Source: Eulemur rufifrons
Taxonomy: Eukaryota > Chordata > Mammalia > Primates > Lemuridae
Direction: 5' to 3'
DNA: 64,000 nt
NCBI RefSeq assembly: GCF_041146395.1
Contig: NC_090989.1
Coordinates: 241,232,843 to 241,296,842, forward strand
Of this stretch, positions 1 to 64,000 are shown in pieces; the first letter of the stretch is position 1; each line of letters starts with the position of its first letter. A program made the translations under genes and the position numbers. The notes under the pieces are model-generated. The model searched no databases, had not been told where the DNA came from, and was given only the letters and a program-made list of their open reading frames with translations.

Positions 1-890
1 GTTTTTACTTGAGCTTTTTTGGAGACTTTGGAAGACTGACAGTTATTCCCAAGTGCAGGATGAACAGCTGTTGCAGTAGCAGAGTTTTTCTCAACCCATG
101 CACAGAATGGCTATGTTTGTTGCTGGCCTATTGGCTCTGAGACAGCAGTGTTGGCTAGTGCTGGGGAACTAGGGGAATGAAGTTGATGTGGTAGGAGGTG
201 ATAATATTGATGTATTTAGATAATCACTCCTATAAGAATCTTGAATTTAATTTTGAACTTTTTGACTAAAGCTGGATACGGGAACATTTTAGAAACTTAT
301 GAGACTGAAAGCTTATGTTCAGATTGAACTTCAGGGCTGAAACCTATGAAAAAATGATAAAGAAATTAAAATCATAAGGCCTAAAAGAGGGAGAACTGGG
401 GTGGTGGAGGGGAGACCTGTTGGTTCTGTGTGGGCTATAGTCATAAAGATGAAGATGAGTTTTCTTTCTTCATCTTTGTTACGGGTACGATGAAGCATGG
501 TGGATTTCATTTAGATGCAAAGATGGTTTTTAAAAACTGTGGGGTTTCTCATTCATGGTTTAATGGATTAAGCAATCTCAAGTTATCCTCTGATACTAAG
601 TGATAACAATCTGAACCAAAAATCTGGCAATTTTCTTAACATCTATGAACTATAGTTTGCCTGTTGGTAACCTGGCGTAAAAATGCCTACCTTGAGGGTG
701 GTTCTGAAGGTTAAAAATTATGTATGTGGAGTGCCTAATTCAGTACTTTCTAGATAGCACACACTCAATGAATGGGGATTTTATTTCTTACCAATTGACT
801 GCCTGTCATACTCAGACTCCTATCAACTAGTGTTGATATTTGGAAAGAACTTCTGAGAGAATGTGCTCATTAATTTTGTTTGTTTTTTAG
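1..890 (+). other. FOCAD intron (3' part), upstream of first exon
   Basis: This is intron ending at the acceptor before 891. Apart from a degraded MIR-like stretch (about 645-785) no gene, RNA or recognisable repeat was seen. The neighbouring initiator exon is outside the window. Confidence 0.7.
645..785 (+). repeat. MIR SINE fragment
   Basis: The order of motifs follows the MIR core and tail: TATAGTTTGCCTGTTGGTAA, then TACCTTGAGGGTGGTTCTGA, then a tail ending AGCACACACTCAATGAATGG. The copy is diverged, so the boundaries are approximate. Confidence 0.5.
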
Positions 891-60460
<59,570 letters not shown>

Positions 60461-63400
60461 GTAATGAGTTATCCTTGTTTCTCTTAAAGTGTTGATGTAG
60501 GATTTATGTCTCTGCAGATAATCTTACCTTCATAGGAAGTATCTGTTTGGGTTTAAACACTATCATTGAACTTACCATTCTGTCAGGCAGCGGTATAGGA
60601 GATCTTAATATATTCTTCTGGACTACAGGAAGGGAGAGTAGTCCTGTTGTGAAACACGTTTTGGAAATGCTGCATGATCTTTTTTCCTCTTTGAGATTCC
60701 AGTGCACATTAGTAGTTAAAGGTCCCGAGGGATCCTGCAGAAAAGGAGCTAATCCTACTTAACCTAGTGCTTCTTCAACATATTTGAGCACAGAATTTTT
60801 TCTCATCGCACTGTTTAATGAGTGAAGCATATTGCTAGATCTGGGACAGGTCAAAGTGAGAAATGCTCCCTAAATGCCTGGAAGTTCTCGGATCAGTAAG
60901 AACTAAGACTTCGTTTTTTAATATGGCACCTTATGCCTGGAGTAACGGCTCTTGATGTCCCCTGCATATGCCCCTACTTTTCTGCTTCCAACTGAAAGAC
61001 AACAGGCCTGTCACGCTCCATTCCTAGTCCTGCCTACCTCATTCTGCTTTTTTGGTGTCATTTTTCCTGTTACAATAATGTAAATTATTGTCAATGTTTG
61101 GTTAGTGACTGGGTTCTAGGCCCAGATTTGCCAGACTTTTTCTCCTTTGATATTTGAGTTTTGCTTTTGGTAAAATGCAGCATTACTTCCCAACCCCCAC
61201 TCTTATGGGGATGGAATGAGGATTAAATATGATAGAGCCAATGAAGCATCTGGAGTCTCCGAGAGAGGTGAGGAGAGGCACTACATAAATACAAGGTAGA
61301 GCTATGTTTGTTGCTTCATTTGCAAATGTAGAGATACTTCTTATGTAGTGTTAAATGTTCTAGCAGCAAAAATCCAGTTATTATTCCTTATTTGAGCAGA
61401 AACTAGCCTGTAATTTTAGGCAAATTGAATGTATGCTGCAGCTTCCTGAATCCTAATTGTTTGACTAAAACTTTAAAAATGGAAGTAGGTAATTGATTTG
61501 AATTAAGAGAAAGAAATTCTTCTAGCATGAGCTCTACTAGGAGTACAAAATGTGGCCAAAAAATTCTAATAGCTTATTTACCTTACGCCTTGGTTTGCCC
61601 GTTGAGAAAAATAATGAGCCCCTGATTGTGGGTGGGGGCAGGGCAAGATGTACTAAGAGTTCTGTTCCTTTAAATCACAACTGTTATTTACTGAGGATCA
61701 CCCTAACCCTAACTCTAATACAGAAGTGCTCAACTTACTATTTGCTCAGGTGTGTGTGAATCTTATTTGATGCTAATAGCTAGACTTTTTTTTTTTTTTT
61801 TTTTTTTTAGCAGCTGAACAGGGAGAAGGAAGGAATACAATTAGGGCTATAAACATCCTCCTCTTGATACTGTGCTGCTTTATTGAGGCTTTGAGTAGAT
61901 ACATGATCACCCTCTTAAAAAATTTAAGCCATATTTTACTGTTGGCTTTTTTACTACACCTGTTTGGAACTCCCAAATACACCTGTGAATTTAACATGCT
62001 CTGAACTCTCCAAGTCTCTTTCTGAATCTTTGCTTTTGCACATAATGCTCTATTTTATCTGAACTACTCATTCTTCAAGACTCAGGCAAATGTTCTCAGC
62101 GCCCCAAAAGTCAGAATTCATTGTCCTCTCCTTGCATCCTCAGCCCTTTTTGCATTACTCAATTGTATTGTGTCTTAATTTAGAGGGTTACATGTTTGTA
62201 CCTCCAGCTGTCCTGTGAGCTCACTGGGGAAAGGAATCTTAGCTCTTTTCATGCTTTCTTTTTATTTTCTAAGGCATTTAGGAAGTTGTAACAATTTAAA
62301 TTATTAGTATTTAAATTGCAACAGTTGTTGAACTTTTTGTATATTTCCACCCTAAGTGTTTCTGTGTCATCTTTTTGAGGAGATTGTAGATGAGAGCGTT
62401 AAAATTATTTTAGCCATTTGTCAAATGAATACTCTCCTATTTTCCACATACTTAAAGAAATAAATAACATGTTGGCTTACTTATCTTTGTATCCACAATA
62501 CCTGATCCATTGTTTACCAGATGTTAGACATTCAGTAAATTTTTATTCAGTAAGGAATATGTGCTTTTGATAAGAATACAGAAGATCATTTTACCATCTT
62601 GATTTATTACAGAAAAACCTCTGTATGAAATCCACAGATTTCGTTATATTTGGTAGTTTTTGGATTGGTGAATCTGATTTACAGTGTTCGATTTAGAACT
62701 AGAGTAGTTCTTTAGAAATACCGTTCTTCTGATGGATGAAAACAAGGCTGAATGTCCTGCACTGTGCAATTCTGTAATTACTTCTCTGTTTCTGAAGTGT
62801 TGATAACCATAAAATAAAACACATTTTAACTTCTTCCAATTTCTATGAATTCAAAAATGGAAGAGAGCAAACCTGCCATTCATCTCTTTGAAATGAAAGA
62901 TTAACATAATCTAATAAGACTTTTAAAAAATGTATAGGAAACAGAATTCTTTTCTATTTGGCTATTAAATGTGATATTTAAAACTACCTATTGTGTTCTC
63001 CCTAGGCAAGAGAAATCAAACACTAGTTGTAAATTCTAAAGTGCTTAAAACATCCTGTCTCCTCCCCTTCCCTCCCCCCAAGAGAGTGTGGGGGATAAAA
63101 GAAAGCATCAGTGTATGTATGAGTCAGGATCCAGTCAGGAGAGAGAAAACACATTGGTAATTTGAAAAAGGGAAACTTAATACAAAGAATTATGAATTAG
63201 TAAAAGGTGTGTTCAGATGCTAGAAGTTTTAAAAGAGTCTCTAAGGACTATTACAGTAGTAAATGTAGGGAGCAGCTACTACCTCGAAGCTATGGAAGGA
63301 GAGTACCCAAAGAAGGAACTGCAAGGGTCTCCCCAGTCAAGGCTGAGATTCAGACCTTATTGGAGAGAATGTGGATGTGGCCTGCTGGAGGATACAGTTT

Positions 63401-64000
63401 GCCGGGGTGACGCAGGCCAGAGCTGGTCCATAGGAAGCCACCTCTGGGGTCTCCTGCACATCCTTGGCAGCCATGGTAGGAGAAACCAGAGAAGCACACA
63501 GGTACCTGCAGAAAAGCCCCTTCTTCTGCTATGCCTTGCAGCGTCTGTCCTGCGCTCTCTATTGATAAGGTCTAACATTGCATCAGAGGGCAAAGGAGAA
63601 ACGTTGACAACTTCCTGCTGTAGTATCACCAAGCCAGACAAAGAAGGGTGGATGTGGAGCTTAGAGGGAATAAGTTGCATTACTGGCACAGGAAGTAGGA
63701 CAGGATGATAAAAGCTTTTTTGGAGGGGAGTGAAGGGAGATGGGTGAGATGAACTGGGAAAGGGGACCTAAAAGTCAAATTCCTGTAATTGCAGAGGAGG
63801 GCAAAATTCATCTTCTGTAAAACTGTTTTAGTCAACAGAAAGATTTAGAGACAGCTTGACTGAGCTAAGGTCTACCATATGTTTATTCATTCTATGTCTG
63901 TTTTTAAAAATTAAATATGGTACTTTGGGTCCCTGGTAATAAAACAGTGCCAAGTAGTTTTTATTTGAAGTTTCTTTGAAGTAGTATATAGTAAGCAGAA
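60461..64000 (+). other. FOCAD intron (5' part), to the window edge
   Basis: The intron begins GTAATG. It contains a 28-bp T tract at 61783-61810, L2 pieces near 61990-62270 and 62480-62550, and a repeat-like but unclassified stretch at 63115-63710. In the last, open frames of 163 and 110 codons overlap on opposite strands; neither encodes a protein I recognise, and the overlap suggests chance. Confidence 0.7.
61990..62270 (+). repeat. L2 LINE 3' region fragment
   Basis: ATCTTTGCTTTTGCACATAA, TTCTTCAAGACTCAGGCAAA and GTCCTGTGAGCTCACTGGGG follow the L2 3' region in sense orientation. A second tail-like piece (GACATTCAGTAAATTTTTAT) lies near 62530. Confidence 0.65.

Noticed and set aside
61702..61722. 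Telomere-like CCCTAACCCTAACTCTAA
   Set aside because: Only two to three units; too short to be an interstitial telomeric repeat of note.
61783..61997. Possible minus-strand processed pseudogene after the T tract at 61783
   Set aside because: The T tract suggests a tail and AATAAA appears on the minus strand, but the signal is about 80 bases from the tail, no target duplication was found, and the adjoining text matches nothing recognised.

Overview
This window is about 64 kb of intron-rich nuclear DNA from a primate, most probably a strepsirrhine of lemur type. The strongest clue is the structure of the young Alu elements. They carry a lengthened linker that reads (in Alu sense) ACTAAAAATAGAAAGAAATT, then a stretch containing GCTAAAAATATATATAGAAAAAATTAGCC. 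This form is familiar from lemur and loris Alus and not from monkeys or apes. Two L1 copies with long recognisable ORF2 remnants support a primate or close relative. The species call is an inference from repeats, not from a database search.

One protein-coding gene is visible. Eight exons on the plus strand encode 380 consecutive, uninterrupted codons of the N-terminal part of focadhesin (FOCAD, formerly KIAA1797), a very large helical-repeat protein. The exons are 891-965, 3160-3314, 19296-19400, 38997-39098, 46684-46888, 50024-50230, 57414-57501 and 60258-60460. All splice junctions are AG/GT and all phases join. The start codon lies upstream of the window and most of the protein lies downstream, so the window is an internal slice of a gene of several hundred kilobases. 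No promoter, CpG island, first exon or polyadenylation site of this gene is present.

The rest is intron, about 98 percent of the window, filled with mobile-element remains of several ages. The oldest layer is L2 and MIR fragments, ancient L1M pieces read in antisense, and hAT-Charlie miniature elements (MER5A, MER20 and relatives). A middle layer holds a MER2 Tigger element, MaLR LTRs (at 10446, 13556, 42348 and 51057) and AluJ or monomeric Alu copies. The youngest layer holds strepsirrhine-type Alus, two L1 pieces, a poly(A)-tailed retrocopy and a small mariner-type MITE. Several nests give relative ages: MITE inside MER2; Alu inside L1 inside L2; LTR inside L2; Alu inside MER5A; a U2 snRNA fragment inside L2.

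No new gene system was found. The observations most worth checking are two insertions with target-site duplications but no poly(A) tail and a missing 3' end (a 34-nt U2 snRNA fragment at 50900 and a 2.8-kb L1 internal fragment at 20416). The others are a retrocopy of unknown parent at 19566, the MITE in MER2 at 9604, an L1 with unexplained sequence at its 5' junction near 41820, and a possible 28-bp micro-retroinsertion at 55787.
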